NCBI GenBank assembly: GCA_002337925.1
Contig: DDHB01000053.1
Coordinates: 49,691-64,321 of the forward strand
Length of the DNA: 14,631 nt
Source of the DNA: Sporomusaceae bacterium UBA1887
Lineage (GTDB): Bacteria; Bacillota; Negativicutes; Sporomusales; DSM-15969
Direction: 5' to 3'
The notes under the pieces are model-generated. The model did not search any database, was not told the origin of the DNA, and saw only the letters and a list, made by a program, of their open reading frames with translations. Positions 13,470 to 14,631 of this stretch are shown piece by piece. The number at the start of each line of letters is the position of its first letter. Within the stretch, counting starts at the first letter, position 1. The translations under genes and the position numbers were made by a program.

Positions 13470-14631
13470 TTATTCCAGCGGCAGCCATATACAAAAAGTT
13501 GTACCTATATTGAGTTCACTTCTTACGTCAATCTTGCCACGGTGATTATCTTCGATTACGCGATATACCACTGCCAATCCCAAGCCGGAACCATCCTCTT
13601 TTGTGGTGAAAAACCGCTCACCTAAGCGTGGTATGTGCTCAGGACGTATGCCTTCACCTGTATCCTGAATAAGTACAAAAGCCTGCCCTGCTTCCCGTTT
13701 AACAGAAATAGTCAGTTTTCCCCCATTTGGCATTGCCTGAATGGAATTCGTACACAAATTAAGAAATGCTTGCTTCAATTGCGCACCATCTGCCATCATA
13801 CCAATACTTTCTGTTTCAATAAACTCAATATCAACGCCATTATAAATGCCTCTACCGCTTGCCAGCAAATATACACTGCGCAAAATACCGGTCAAGCTGC
13901 ATTTCGTCCTGCGCATAGAATGAGGTTTCGCTAAACTTAAGAACTCACTAATAATTACTTCTACACGATCTACTTCTTCGACAATTAATTTGCCATATTC
14001 ATGGGCCTTTGGATCTTTTGTTCTACTTGATAACAACTGCATAAAGCCACGAATCCCCGTTAACGGATTACGTACCTCGTGGGCTACACTGGCAGCTATT
14101 TCTGCCACTGCGTTTGCTTTTTCAGCCTGCAGTGCCATCAAGTCCACTTCCTGCTGGCTGATCCGCAGCACTTTACGATAGATCAGCACACCAATGAGAA
14201 TGATCCAAAGCAGAACGGCCGGAATTTCATACTGCAGCAATGCAGTCACTGGGGAATATACCGCTCTGGTCGGCTGGGAAAGAACTACTGCTCCCTGGTT
14301 ATCTGCCAACGGGCGGGCTACAACAAGACGCCAGTCTTTTCCCAGCGCACTCGTCTCTGCTATTGCTGCATGCTGCCCTTGTAACGCTAATTGTATGGAT
14401 TCCAGCCTCGTCAAACTTGTCCCAATATATTGAGGGTGAGAAAAGGCAATAATCACGCCATTGGTATCGGTAATTCCTAAAAAGGTATGTTCCCTGCCAA
14501 TAATTAAATCGGAAAGCAGATTATTCAACTTATATGGATCGACGATTGCCTGTATAAGGCCAACAACTTCTCCCTCCTTCATAAGAGGAACATATACAGC
14601 CACTGCCCGATTACCAAGCTTTGTATACAGG
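13470..14631 (-). CDS. Membrane sensor histidine kinase (N-terminus outside window)
   Basis: C-terminal 387 codons of a two-component sensor kinase; the frame continues past the right edge, so the GTG at 14603 is internal and not a start. The visible N-terminal part (about the first 130 residues) is an extracytoplasmic Cache-like sensor, with GEVVGLIQAIVD and a repeat unit containing TDTNGVIIAFSHPQYIGTSL, a dCache signature. A transmembrane helix, AVLLWIILIGVLIY, follows. Then comes the HisKA dimerisation helix with the phospho-acceptor His in SVAHEVRNPLTGIRGFM, and an HATPase domain with N box LNLCTNSIQAMPNGG, G1 box DTGEGI and G2 box GSGLGLAVV. The organisation is like the Kin sporulation kinases and the many PAS-less Cache kinases of endospore formers. 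No response regulator is present in the window. It probably phosphorylates Spo0F/Spo0A or a cognate regulator elsewhere; that is inference. Confidence 0.93.
   Translation of the reverse strand, partial: LYTKLGNRAVAVYVPLMKEGEVVGLIQAIVDPYKLNNLLSDLIIGREHTFLGITDTNGVIIAFSHPQYIGTSLTRLESIQLALQGQHAAIAETSALGKDWRLVVARPLADNQGAVVLSQPTRAVYSPVTALLQYEIPAVLLWIILIGVLIYRKVLRISQQEVDLMALQAEKANAVAEIAASVAHEVRNPLTGIRGFMQLLSSRTKDPKAHEYGKLIVEEVDRVEVIISEFLSLAKPHSMRRTKCSLTGILRSVYLLASGRGIYNGVDIEFIETESIGMMADGAQLKQAFLNLCTNSIQAMPNGGKLTISVKREAGQAFVLIQDTGEGIRPEHIPRLGERFFTTKEDGSGLGLAVVYRVIEDNHRGKIDVRSELNIGTTFCIWLPLE

Noticed and set aside
1..14631. CRISPR arrays, insertion sequences, tRNA or rRNA genes, prophage or defence cassettes
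   Set aside because: Reading both strands gave no regularly spaced repeats, transposase or integrase motifs, or cloverleaf sequences; the only structured RNA seen is the T-box leader.

Overview
The window looks like chromosome from a spore-forming, Gram-positive-type anaerobe of the Firmicutes. The reasons are an AddAB-type (not RecBCD) recombination nuclease, a tRNA-sensing T-box leader, strong GGAGG ribosome sites with several GTG starts, an ECF transporter, a DacF-type D,D-carboxypeptidase beside a NodB-type deacetylase, and a Kin-like sensor kinase. A Negativicutes (Sporomusa/Pelosinus-like) host is my best guess, but it rests on general impression, not on a search.

Layout. Positions 1-4253 (minus strand) hold addB followed by the first 264 codons of addA, joined by an ATGA overlap. 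Positions 4406-7320 (minus) are a tight four-gene ECF transporter operon, transcribed as S component, ATPase, ATPase, then EcfT, and closed by a hairpin terminator at 4329-4379. Its leader (about 7353-7672) is a complete T-box riboswitch. The specifier reads UGG (Trp) and the antiterminator bulge reads UGGC, matching the G discriminator of tRNA-Trp. The S component resembles the tryptophan transporter TrpP, so sequence and regulation both point to tryptophan uptake. Divergent from the leader is a small double-zinc-knuckle protein of unknown function (7772-8158). Its end overlaps the convergent end of a class V aminotransferase (8152-9297, minus). Upstream of that, in the same direction, is a secreted polysaccharide deacetylase (9384-10085, minus). 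A divergent intergenic region separates it from a dacF-like D-alanyl-D-alanine carboxypeptidase (10217-11380, plus), so two cell-wall or spore-cortex enzymes are fired in opposite directions.

Positions 11391-14631 (minus) carry three separately terminated signalling or uptake genes: a CheR-like methyltransferase, an orphan lipoprotein substrate-binding protein of the NitT/TauT type, and a membrane histidine kinase that runs off the right edge.

Most genes belong to known families and I do not see a clearly new multi-gene defence or mobile system. The best second-look items are the tRNA-Trp-controlled dedicated ECF module, an intrinsic terminator for the cheR transcript embedded inside the dacF coding sequence, the uncharacterised zinc-knuckle protein, and the deacetylase/dacF promoter region with sporulation-sigma-like elements. 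Several genes begin downstream of the longest possible ORF start. Ribosome-site positions support starts at 4253 (addB), 5889 (second ATPase), 7772 (zinc-knuckle gene), 9297 (aminotransferase) and 13306 (lipoprotein).
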